A stretch of DNA of 64,000 nucleotides from DTKD01 sp964494345 (GTDB lineage Bacteria > Armatimonadota > UBA5829). Below, piece by piece: positions 36,631 to 44,642 of this stretch. The stretch's first letter is position 1, and each line of letters begins with the position of its first letter. The notes under the pieces were generated by a model. That model did no database searches, was not told the DNA's origin, and was given only the letters and a program-made list of their open reading frames with translations. Location of the stretch: contig CAZBSI010000013.1 of assembly GCA_964494345.1 (NCBI GenBank), positions 1 through 64,000 on the forward strand, given 5' to 3'. Position numbers and translations under genes: made by a program.

Positions 36631-36696
36631 AGCCAGCGCGCGCTTCGCGCGCCGAATTACCTCCCCACCCTTGCCTTTGTTAAATCACTTCGACCA
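36631..36696 (+). repeat. 66-bp flanking direct repeat, right copy
   Basis: Partner of 25477-25542 (50/66 identical, no gaps, same strand). Its core CGCGCGCTTCGCGCGC is a nearly perfect palindrome. Lies 0.6 kb beyond vsr, so the two copies enclose the four-gene MORC operon plus methyltransferase/vsr. Confidence 0.6.
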
Positions 36697-37077
36697 ATCA
36701 GCACGACATTGCCCCGCAAAACAACCTTGGCGTGTTGGTCTTTCCGGTTTTCCAGCACAAGCTGCATACCCATGCATGCATGTTGTTGTTGGGCGAATAG
36801 CATGTCCACGACTTTTTCTAAGATTTGTACGTAGAACGAAGATGATACTAAGGACTACTAAAGCAATTGCTATGATTCTGTGCTGTCGAGCAAGTTATTA
36901 CAAAGCCTCCAACACTATCCGGCGGCAAGAAAAAACATGAGCAAATGCGTAACCGAAAAAATCTCGCACTTATTCACCTCTGAGAGAACTTTTCTCTCGT
37001 AAATGCTAATATTTAACTATTAATTTTATGCTTGGTAATTAGGGTTGGATCAAGGAGTGGCTAGACTGTGATTGGGT

Positions 37078-37428
37078 ACTGAAAGCAAAGCAAACCGCTG
37101 CTTTATGTCCTTAGAGTTTGGCCAACACCATCCCCAGCAAATACTATCTGCAAAAATTCCAGTCCAATAGTTGTCTCCTAGTTTCTGATACTGTCGGGCC
37201 TTTGATATTGCATTTTCTGCTCAAGCCTGACAATAATCAGGATCAGCAAGGTTCATAAGGTTTGTCCCCGCGAACTTCCACTTGTCTATATTGGGATGGT
37301 CGAGTCCGATTTGATCGCGCAATACCGGGGAGATATACCAGCCTTCCCGAGAGGAATGGCATCTCCGAAGGGCAATCAGGTCGGAATTGGATGCTGAAAG
37401 CATAGAAAACCGCTGCTTTCTACGTTAG
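37078..37428 (+). repeat. Pair of hairpin-forming direct repeats
   Basis: 37078-37114 and 37393-37428 share CTGAAAGCA, then an A-rich stretch, then ACCGCTGCTTT and a TTAG end. Each can fold through AAAGCA pairing with TGCTTT. The shared block extends a few bases upstream (ATTGG). They lie about 315 bp apart in otherwise non-coding DNA. Origin unknown; a short duplicated element is the simplest reading. Confidence 0.5.
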
Positions 37429-37774
37429 TGACAACAATCGGGGTGCACTGCATATTTGTTACACGTGTACCCCGACCTCAGCAAAAAGGGAACCCTGCAG
37501 GTTTGGCAAAAGCACTAAGATTTTTCCAAACAGCCGTTCTGTGCCGCCCTCGCCAGGAAGGTTCTGAATGAGTCCAGCCAGGGACCCGGATATAGAAGTG
37601 CTTAACGAACTGGAACAGCAGCATGGTTGGCAAGTTGGCAAGTGAAGAGTGTCTGGTAGTTGGTAGTGGTCCACGTTCTGCGAACCTGAGGGAATAATGT
37701 GTGCCAGCACTGCAGACAGTAGTTTGGCTGGTAAGCGACCAGGCCTGTGGTTACGATCCATCGCATCACCTAAC

Positions 37775-39112
37775 CTATTCAGACAGCAAACTGGAGAATG
37801 GGCGGACTGTGCTTACCTCGACTTTGGTTCCATTCGCATCCGCAGCCTCTACAGTGAAATGGAAGTCAATGTAAAATTTCAGGCCCTTACCCTTCACCAA
37901 AGACAGCTCGGGGGACTGGTTCTGTGTGCCGACTAGCTCGTCTATGAGCTTCCGTTGGCTATCCGTGAGCTCATCTTGTGTCAGACGCATCTCATGATCA
38001 TACAGAGACTGCCGCTGTTTGGTAGTTAGGCTGTCAAGCAGCGCAGCCAACTGTCTCATATCGGATGCAACTCCTGCCCAGCCGGAGCTGTCCGGAAGCT
38101 CTGTTTCCTTGGGAGTCAGTAGATTCCGCTCCGATAACACCGAACCGAACACACGCAGCCGCACGTCAGGATGGCTACCCATGATCCTTTTCAGTTGCTC
38201 AGAAACAAGATCGCTTCCGATACCCGTGAAATCCACTATATAGGCGCGTGATAGCGGGGTACAGGTAACATACCAGCCTTGCTGCTGGGCCATGGCTTCG
38301 TACCACTTGTGCAATTGCATCTGCTCGTGCTGAATAGGAACTGACAGATCGGGAGGTATCCCGGTAGATTCTGGAGACGCGTCTATATCCGTATCGTCGG
38401 TCGGTGCGTAGGGCACAAGTGGAAGGGTCATGAATCTGGATATCGACGAATTCGCGGGACGATAGATACCAAGATGAGTACCTACGAAGAACAGTATATT
38501 CGTCCCCTTGGCCAATTTGCCATTTCGGAGGACGTCAGCGCTCAGGCGCTTTTGGCGATCTGCCTCTGTCAGTACTCTGATGACATATTGTCTCTGGACT
38601 TCGCTCAAGCTGTCTGCGTTCCGGTAGCCTGCCAACAGATCCTTACCCGAGATCGGCGGCAAGTCACGCACACGTTCTTGACCGTGGTATTCCCTGAGAG
38701 TCTCTACGGCAAACTCGGTCCATCTGAGCGCTTCGCCAAAGCTCTGCTTCTGTGCAGCTCGTGCACGGCCAGTCACCATTGATCTCAGATAGCCACCTCC
38801 TGCTGGTGCCAAGAACAGCTGGCCGTCCGAGAACTCTCGGACGGCCCACCCGGAGGAAAAAGCCAGACCTCGGACAAGATCACTAGCCTTCACATCGCCA
38901 TTCGCAAAGACTGAGACATCCGGTGCCTCCAACTGCTTAGAGCAAGCTATTCTGACACCGACATCCCTCTCGCGCACTAGCTTAAGTATTTCATCATCAG
39001 TCTTGATATCGCGCCACGATGCTACCATCGGGCTCACAGGTTCACTCGCCATCATCGGTAAGCAGAACAGCATTGTGCAGATCAGGGCGCATAACAAAAC
39101 GTAGAGTCTCAC
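37775..39112 (-). CDS. Exported protein of unknown function
   Basis: 445 residues from GTG 39112, which has AGGAGGT 7 bases upstream; the frame opens earlier at 39154 without a site. Signal peptide VRLYVLLCALICTMLFCLPMMA, cleavage near residue 22. The next 80 residues (DIKTDDEILKLVRERDVGV and a GDVKASDLVRGLAFSSGW segment) resemble the small secretin/TonB short N-terminal domain, with no secretin domain after it. The rest is mixed alpha/beta without a family I recognise. The excisionase-like gene lies 87 bases upstream on the same strand. Confidence 0.65.
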   Translation of the reverse strand: MRLYVLLCALICTMLFCLPMMASEPVSPMVASWRDIKTDDEILKLVRERDVGVRIACSKQLEAPDVSVFANGDVKASDLVRGLAFSSGWAVREFSDGQLFLAPAGGGYLRSMVTGRARAAQKQSFGEALRWTEFAVETLREYHGQERVRDLPPISGKDLLAGYRNADSLSEVQRQYVIRVLTEADRQKRLSADVLRNGKLAKGTNILFFVGTHLGIYRPANSSISRFMTLPLVPYAPTDDTDIDASPESTGIPPDLSVPIQHEQMQLHKWYEAMAQQQGWYVTCTPLSRAYIVDFTGIGSDLVSEQLKRIMGSHPDVRLRVFGSVLSERNLLTPKETELPDSSGWAGVASDMRQLAALLDSLTTKQRQSLYDHEMRLTQDELTDSQRKLIDELVGTQNQSPELSLVKGKGLKFYIDFHFTVEAADANGTKVEVSTVRPFSSLLSE

Positions 39113-39199
39113 GGTACCCACCTCCTGACGAGTCTTTGGTCGACCGATACGCACCGGCTAACCAGACTAGGGCAACTCCAAAGTTGACCTGGCAAGTTA

Positions 39200-39385
39200 T
39201 TACGCAGTCAACGCCTGCTCTACATTTGCAGGAAGCATATTTTCCAGCGCCTTAACAGGCACCAGCAACCTCTTGCCGATCTTGACCGACGGAATCTCAC
39301 CGGAGCGAACGGCCTCGTAAGCCGTGTTACGACCAATGCCCAAGACTTTCGCAGCTTCTTCGACGCTATAAGTTAACTTGTCCAA
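39200..39385 (-). CDS. Excisionase-type helix-turn-helix protein
   Basis: 61 residues, TTG start with AGGAG 8 bases before it. Sequence pattern YSVEEAAKVLGIGRNTAYEA, then RSGEIPSVKIGKRLLVPV, is the winged MerR/Xis-type DNA-binding domain (helix-turn-helix plus beta wing). Found with integrative elements, where it controls excision or transcription. Stands alone; upstream 370 bases are otherwise empty apart from the terminator of the next HTH gene. Confidence 0.85.
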   Translation of the reverse strand: MDKLTYSVEEAAKVLGIGRNTAYEAVRSGEIPSVKIGKRLLVPVKALENMLPANVEQALTA

Positions 39386-39704
39386 TACTATTTCTCCTTT
39401 ATCTGCTGGTTCATACCAAGCAAGTGCTACTTCTGGTAACTGAACTATCCAATATGATTATATACACGAACCGACAATTTACGTGGTACCTTTTGAGATT
39501 TTTATTATTCTGTACTGAGATTGCTGGCTGAGAGCAGGAAGGAGATACTGAAATATGGCCATATAGTTAAGTCGATGGGCAAACTGCTTACTAGTGGCAT
39601 AGACAATATGGTGCAAAAAGCTAATCACCCAGCGCTGCCAGGCAAGGATCATTTAATCGGCAAAGGAGATCATTGATTCCGCGCTAGGGTAGTCAGCGCA
39701 GATT

Positions 39705-39743
39705 ATCAAAAACAAGAGGCCCCTGCCTGGATGGCGGGGCCCC
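39705..39743 (-). terminator. Rho-independent terminator
   Basis: Minus strand: GGCCCC and GGGGCC arms (39718-39741) around a 12-base loop, followed by a T-rich run (CTTGTTTTTG). It lies 18 bases past the stop of the HTH gene at 39759. The remaining 39386-39704 holds no feature I can support. Confidence 0.7.
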
Positions 39744-39758
39744 GTGTTTCATTGTGGG

Positions 39759-39932
39759 CTAAGCCATATATTCTGTTGGCTTAGGCTCGAACATCATCTC
39801 GATCTGCTTGCGACTGATCAGAATGCGTCCACCAATCCGAATGCTTGGAATGATGCCGCGCCTGATCGCCTCGTAGCAGGCGTTAGGAGATATACCGATA
39901 AGCTCGGCAGTCTCCCCAACCGAAAGTGTCAT
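39759..39932 (-). CDS. Second excisionase-type helix-turn-helix protein
   Basis: 57 residues from ATG 39932. MTLSVGETAELIGISPNACY, then RRGIIPSIRIGGRILISRKQ, is the same Xis/MerR-like fold as the protein at 39200-39385 and about half identical over the core. The open frame continues to 40121, but that part overlaps the divergent integrase and looks non-coding. Typical pairing: xis next to an integrase in a mobile element. The ribosome site is weak (AAAGAG), so the start is uncertain. Confidence 0.75.
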   Translation of the reverse strand: MTLSVGETAELIGISPNACYEAIRRGIIPSIRIGGRILISRKQIEMMFEPKPTEYMA

Positions 39933-39998
39933 CTCTTTGTTATAAGTGCTGGGTAGACCTGGTGGGCGGTTCCACACAAAGCATTTAATCATGCAATA

Positions 39999-40712
39999 AT
40001 GACCGGTTTGATAGCTGTGAATCCTACCGACCGCGTGGAGAAACCGAAGCCACGTCCAGTAGAGCGCAAGGCTATGACGACACCCCAGGAAATAATCGAT
40101 CTGTTTGTTAAAGTCCGGCACACATCATACTACCTGCCAATTGTACTTGCTGCAACCCTCGGAGCTCGTGCGTCAGAGATATTGGCACTGAACTGGGGTG
40201 ATGTTGACTTCGACCGAGGTACTGTGACGTTTCGCAGAATGGTATCGCAGGACGCGAGCAACAATCCAGTCTACGAAGATCTCAAGACCGACTCCAGCCG
40301 ACGCACAATACCTATCCCGGAATGGACGCTTCAAGAGCTGAAAACTCACAAAACCGGATGGGAGGGACTGAGGGAGAAACTTGGGCCGGAGTATAATCCG
40401 GAGGGTATCATCTGCCCGAGACTCGATGGTAGTCTTCACAAACCCAAGAGCTTTGCAAGTTCTGTAAGGGACACGCTTCGGCGGGCCGGGTGCAGCCTGA
40501 CGTTTCACGACCTAAGACACAGCCACGCCACTGTGCTCGCCTATATGGGCGTTTCATTTAAAGAAATACAGGAGAGATTGGGACACACCCTCCTTTCGAC
40601 TACTATGAATATTTACCTGCATGCGGCCCCGAACATGCAGAAACGGGCGATACAACAGTTCGACCAGCATCTGCAAACGGCGGCCTCCAACGACCAGACA
40701 GAGGGAGCTTAA
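39999..40712 (+). pseudogene. Tyrosine recombinase (integrase), N-terminally truncated
   Basis: 237 residues corresponding to the end of the core-binding domain plus a full catalytic domain. Catalytic residues visible: R in LGARASEILAL, K in the TDSSRR beta-hairpin region, HDLRHSHAT (H and R), LGHTLLSTTMNIYLHA (H and nucleophile Y). Family members start about 150 residues earlier with an arm-binding and SAM-like domain. Here the sequence begins at GLIAVNPTDRVEKP with the HTH gene immediately upstream on the other strand. Probably inactivated by a rearrangement at about 39990, although the catalytic part is intact. Confidence 0.85.
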
Positions 40713-40719
40713 TCTGACT

Positions 40720-40741
40720 TTGCTAACCGTTCTGTTAGCAA
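40720..40741. repeat. 22-bp palindromic site, left copy (att-like)
   Basis: TTGCTAAC, 6-base spacer CGTTCT, GTTAGCAA: perfect 8-bp inverted arms. The same site, differing at one spacer base, is at 44407-44428. An extra GTTAGC follows at 40755. It lies between two convergent gene ends (integrase and the 266-codon gene), where an operator would be out of place. Geometry fits a tyrosine-recombinase core site. Confidence 0.65.
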
Positions 40742-40797
40742 TTGTATGGGCGCTGTTAGCTTCTCTGCTCGCGATATTGGGCATCGTGCCTTGCCTG

Positions 40798-41592
40798 TCA
40801 AACCGGCCATTTCGGTTGGGGAAGGCCACTGCGTGTTAGCAGTCCCATCTTTCGTGGGTCGCCATTGGCTATCCAGAGAGCCTTGTCAATCACATCAATA
40901 ATACTCACGTGCGAGCTAATGGCGGCACTTAGGTCTTTCGCCACAGCCTGAAGAGCATCGCGTTGCTGGCTGGTAGCAGATTCCCAGCAGAATCGATAGA
41001 AATCAAGCAGGTTGCGGTAATTCGCGCCGTCGAATTGGGCGATCTTGTTTGCAGCGAAGCGCTCGGATGAACTGTCCTCCAGAGCAAAAGTGAAGTAACT
41101 CCACGTCTGTACCGACACTGCAACTTGCCAATCGTAGATAACAAAGCTGTCGGGAAAGCAAAAATGCATCCACTTCGTCAGCAATGAGTATGGGTGGTGT
41201 AAACCGGAACTCGACATATGCTGAAGTGTGCGGGGAATGAAAGCGGCAATCGACTCGGCTTCGGCATCCGAACACTGGAGGATATCTGGCGGATCATTGC
41301 TCCACCAACCCTCGAACTGAACGGAGTCGAATGCGACCTGGGCCATGTCTTGTATCAGAGCCAGGGAATATCTTGTACGATAGAAAGCGTTCACGCTTCG
41401 CAACGAGCTATACGCGTTAATCGAACTGTCTGCTCCAACGGCATTCGCCTTCAGTTCCAAGCACTCATCGCGCATAACTTTCTCACCCTTGGCAGCAGAT
41501 AGTAGGTACGCACGTGTTTGTCCAGCTATCGCACTCTCGATAGCATAATCGATAAACTGAACCGCCGCGTGAGGCGGGATGATATTAGCCAT
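40798..41592 (-). CDS. Unknown protein, third gene of the OLD-type cassette
   Basis: 264 residues from ATG 41592, with GGAGG 8 bases upstream; an ATG two codons earlier is too close to that site. No signal peptide or TM. The pattern PYSLLTKWMHFCFPDSFVIYD followed by aromatic residues (WSYFTF) recurs in uncharacterised proteins near restriction loci, but I cannot name a family. Separated by 180 bases from the OLD-type gene and on the same strand. Ends 57 bases from the left palindromic site, so it is inside the bracketed cassette. Function unknown. Confidence 0.65.
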   Translation of the reverse strand: MANIIPPHAAVQFIDYAIESAIAGQTRAYLLSAAKGEKVMRDECLELKANAVGADSSINAYSSLRSVNAFYRTRYSLALIQDMAQVAFDSVQFEGWWSNDPPDILQCSDAEAESIAAFIPRTLQHMSSSGLHHPYSLLTKWMHFCFPDSFVIYDWQVAVSVQTWSYFTFALEDSSSERFAANKIAQFDGANYRNLLDFYRFCWESATSQQRDALQAVAKDLSAAISSHVSIIDVIDKALWIANGDPRKMGLLTRSGLPQPKWPV

Positions 41593-41771
41593 TGACATCT
41601 CCTCCTAGATAATAGTATCGGGTGAAAGCCCACTGCAATCAAGGGTTCTCCGCATCTTACGTTGTATGGGGAAAGGGGTTTCCGAGACAATGTAATCCAA
41701 CAATGCCTGCTTCAACGAAATGCCACTTCTATTAGGCGACGATTATTATTCACTGCATATCTCCATTCACA

Positions 41772-43775
41772 TCAACTGCCAAAGGATGCGTTGATAGCAC
41801 CCACTAGCTTGCGAGAATACTCGCGTGTAACTTCCGGTAGTTCATCTATCTCGGCCATAGTAACCAAACGCTTACGTATGATCTTGGCAACCGACCCCTT
41901 GTTGAACTTGATACCAAGATCGTTCAAGGCACGCTCTACACGTTTGCAGATCATACCTTTGCCAACGAGTTTCAGCTTCTTCTGACCTGCGTTCGTTATC
42001 TGCTTTCCATAGGCTTTCTGAACACATTCGAGGTAGAAATCGTCAGTGAAGAGATCCTCTATGGCGAACTCATCAGCTTTGGATTCCGCGGCGTCTTTGA
42101 TCCCGATGATCTTGGCGTTCGTATCGGAATAGGTCGTGATCCATTTCTTCAGGAGAGCATCCCTGCCGTTATCTCCAGCCTGGTCACTGTCAAATAGGAC
42201 CGTGACGCTAAGTCCTTGACCAACCATCAGGGTTGCAATGTAGGCCGCCTCGGATGCTCCCCCGGCTGGGGTTACGAAGACGTCTTCGAACAACCCTTGC
42301 TCACCCGAACGTTCGAGCAGGTTGGAAAGCTCTGTAACAATCCAATAATCATCGACTCCCTCGACGACGAGATTCCTTTCGGCGAGCAGGTAACTGGAGC
42401 TGCCACTCATCCCGAGTGCCGCTTGAAGCACAAACCTTGCTTCAGGTTGGCTGCTGACTATGTCCTCAGTAACCGTTGTCTTGCCATCCTTATCGGACAT
42501 GACCCTTATCCTATCCGGCTCCCGCAGGTCAATCATAAACGGCAGATGCGTAGTATAGACAAGAGTGTTCTGGCGAGCATATTCCTCGAGTCGTCGCAGC
42601 AGGTCTTTCTGTGCGTCAGGGTGTAAGTGGAGGCCTGGTTCATCGAGAAGTAGGACGCAGCCCTCAAAGGTGCCGTCGGACTCATACATAAACATCAGGT
42701 CGAATGAGAAGAACCACTGAAAGCCTCGAGACCGTTCTTCAAGCTTTATCAGTGAAGGGTCATCCTCATCCTTGACGAATGTATAGAAATGAGGCCCATC
42801 GGCCCGCAACTGAACTTGGTATCGGCGCTGCCGCCACCTATCGCTTATCGTTTTGGTCAAAGTTGCCGAGGCATCGTCAAGGTCATACTGCCTCTGCTCT
42901 CTTTCACCCGCTGCTGCCTTTTCCACCTCTTCATCAAGGTCGAGACCCGCAAGCTCCATTATCATAATCAGGGTCTGGTCCTCTTCCGTGAGTGCCTCTC
43001 GATCACGTCGATCTTTTACCAGGTCAAGCTGGGCACTGCCTGTGAACGAGCGGTAATCGGACATATAGAGGAATGTAGGAATATGCTTGAGCACGTACTG
43101 CCTGATCTCTGCCTCTGTGGATGTTGCGGAAGCAAGATCTTGAGCTATCTTCGACAGCACCGCTGGATAGTTCCCGATGAACTCTGTCTTTGCATCCGCC
43201 TCATCCGGGAAGATAGACGGCTGTTGGTTCAGTTTGTCTATGTGCTGATCACAGAGGTTAGGGATGGAGGAGTATTCGCCTCTGAGCGCCATATCAAGTG
43301 CTTCCTGGCGGCACTGATCGACTGCTGTCAGAAACTCCGATGTCACCCCCTGTGGTGGGCACGATATCCTGGCACATAGTTGCTCGATCAGTTCATCAGA
43401 CGCTTTGGTGACAGCCACAGGAACAGGAAACGAAACTGCGAGTTGGCCGCCATACGTCCTGCTGACTTCCGCGTAATCAAGGCTATCGATGTTGCTGCAG
43501 CGTTGCCTCAGTTCCGCTTTTTCTTGATCGTCGAACTCGAATCTGACGCTGCAGACGACCTGGTCGTTGTCGCGCTCCGCACGCCGACCGCGCGGCCATT
43601 CCTGATCCATAGAATATGGCTCAGGCTTGAACGGATTGAACTTGTGCAGTGCCGTTAGCAGGGTCGTCTTGCCAGACTCGTTCTTTCCAACTAGCACGGT
43701 CAGTGGTGACAGCCTGACCCAACCGGAGTCCTCAATACTCTTAAACATTTGAACTCGGAATTCGATTGGCTTCAT
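41772..43775 (-). CDS. OLD-family ATP-dependent endonuclease (ATPase plus TOPRIM)
   Basis: 667 residues. N-terminal ABC/SMC-type ATPase: Walker A VGKNESGKTTLL (29-40), Walker B VLLLDEPGLHLHPD (about 372-385), switch histidine YTTHLPF. C-terminal TOPRIM: VVEGVDDYWI with the acidic residue and VTVLFDSDQAGDNG with DxD. This is the OLD/GajA architecture, a nuclease used in several phage defences. No UvrD-type GajB partner is present, so not Gabija; the partners are a DUF3883-like protein (4-base overlap upstream) and an unknown protein downstream. Likely DNA nicking controlled by nucleotide. Confidence 0.9.
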   Translation of the reverse strand: MKPIEFRVQMFKSIEDSGWVRLSPLTVLVGKNESGKTTLLTALHKFNPFKPEPYSMDQEWPRGRRAERDNDQVVCSVRFEFDDQEKAELRQRCSNIDSLDYAEVSRTYGGQLAVSFPVPVAVTKASDELIEQLCARISCPPQGVTSEFLTAVDQCRQEALDMALRGEYSSIPNLCDQHIDKLNQQPSIFPDEADAKTEFIGNYPAVLSKIAQDLASATSTEAEIRQYVLKHIPTFLYMSDYRSFTGSAQLDLVKDRRDREALTEEDQTLIMIMELAGLDLDEEVEKAAAGEREQRQYDLDDASATLTKTISDRWRQRRYQVQLRADGPHFYTFVKDEDDPSLIKLEERSRGFQWFFSFDLMFMYESDGTFEGCVLLLDEPGLHLHPDAQKDLLRRLEEYARQNTLVYTTHLPFMIDLREPDRIRVMSDKDGKTTVTEDIVSSQPEARFVLQAALGMSGSSSYLLAERNLVVEGVDDYWIVTELSNLLERSGEQGLFEDVFVTPAGGASEAAYIATLMVGQGLSVTVLFDSDQAGDNGRDALLKKWITTYSDTNAKIIGIKDAAESKADEFAIEDLFTDDFYLECVQKAYGKQITNAGQKKLKLVGKGMICKRVERALNDLGIKFNKGSVAKIIRKRLVTMAEIDELPEVTREYSRKLVGAINASFGS

Positions 43776-44407
43776 ATTTTTCCCATCTCCCTGTTTTTGT
43801 CCGCTATACTCGTGTTATATGCCGCTTGAAGTCTGCATCTTTCGCGGCATTGTGCAACTACCCTTAGCGGAGATGCAGATTCCTCCGCGATACACTTAGC
43901 AATACCTTCAAGACCATCGTTCCATCTCATTCTAGTCACCCTCCGCAGCAGCAAATATTTCGGTTTCTGTGTCTTAACTCCACAAAGAGCCTTCACTAGT
44001 AATTTCCCAAGCAGAGCCTGCACACGCAAGAGCCTGGGATAAGCTGTGGCACAATCATACATAACATAAAGCCAGTGCCCATCTCGATGGTTGCAAGCCT
44101 TCACCCATTCGTTTTCTGACAACTCAATCTCACCGATTCTAGCACAACCCTTGACTTCAAGACAAAGCTTCTTGCCATCCGGACGGTGCACCAGTAAATC
44201 GAAGCCCGGATATTCGCTCAGCCCAGCCGCAACTGCAAATTCAGCAGTCGATACATCGGTGACCGTTGCACATAGTGCTTCCTCATAGGGCCACACGACG
44301 CTGACAGCGATCTGCTCGTTCTCAGCATCGTATCGCTTGATCTCTTTGGAAACCGGCGCTCCATTGTTTAAGAGAACCCTTTTCCAGAGACGACGAGAAT
44401 CTGCCAT
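43772..44407 (-). CDS. PD-(D/E)XK, DUF3883-like protein
   Basis: 211 residues from ATG 44407; the frame also allows TTG 44428, but the 21 bases between are the palindromic site and no ribosome site precedes either. Core: PGFDLLVHRPDGKKLCLEVKG (D, then ExK) and ELSENEWVKACNHRDGHWLYV, the pattern of DUF3883/Mrr-like nuclease domains. Its last 4 bases overlap the OLD-type gene, so the two are co-translated. Possibly recognises or cleaves foreign DNA together with the OLD protein. The missing ribosome site hints that the promoter/leader was replaced at the palindrome. Confidence 0.75.
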   Translation of the reverse strand: MADSRRLWKRVLLNNGAPVSKEIKRYDAENEQIAVSVVWPYEEALCATVTDVSTAEFAVAAGLSEYPGFDLLVHRPDGKKLCLEVKGCARIGEIELSENEWVKACNHRDGHWLYVMYDCATAYPRLLRVQALLGKLLVKALCGVKTQKPKYLLLRRVTRMRWNDGLEGIAKCIAEESASPLRVVAQCRERCRLQAAYNTSIADKNREMGKI

Positions 44408-44428
44408 TGCTAACCATTCTGTTAGCAA
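44407..44428. repeat. 22-bp palindromic site, right copy (att-like)
   Basis: TTGCTAAC, spacer CATTCT, GTTAGCAA; same orientation and 21 of 22 bases as 40720-40741. It abuts the start codon of the DUF3883-like gene. Further related half-sites lie toward the tRNA: GTTAGCAA (44455-44462), GTTAGCAG (44466-44473) and an everted pair TGTTAG...CTAACA (44510-44527), resembling recombinase arm sites. Confidence 0.65.
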
Positions 44429-44544
44429 TTTTACTGGATCGTCCCGTAGATCATGTTAGCAATCCGTTAGCAGTTTTGTTTTATTGGAGGTCTTGGCCAG
44501 GCCATAATTTGTTAGCCAGACCTAACATTAAGCACAATATATAG

Positions 44545-44628
<84 letters not shown>

Positions 44629-44642
44629 TTATTGTTTGAGGT

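Larger units (their letters stand above)
36018..37774. other. 1.76-kb region of decayed sequence
   Basis: No intact gene found. On the minus strand a frame reading EELNIPTELEVTVLDADKI ends in a stop near 36168. Upstream, at about 36290-36330, WCENHKNGKYDAKST appears in a different frame, suggesting a frameshifted gene remnant. A 60-codon minus-strand frame (37221-37403) is possible but unrecognised. The region also contains the right 66-bp repeat (36631-36696) and a pair of hairpin-forming repeats (37078-37114, 37393-37428). Looks like an insertion scar. Confidence 0.5.

Noticed and set aside
36287..36940. Plus-strand frames in the decayed region
   Set aside because: No coding-like composition; the only protein-like segments are on the minus strand in broken frames.
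40798..44407. Calling the OLD-type gene a Gabija system
   Set aside because: Gabija needs a UvrD-like GajB next to GajA; neither partner here has helicase motifs.
40720..44428. The two palindromes as operators of one regulator
   Set aside because: The left copy lies between two convergent gene ends where no promoter is expected, so a recombination site is the better reading, though not proven.
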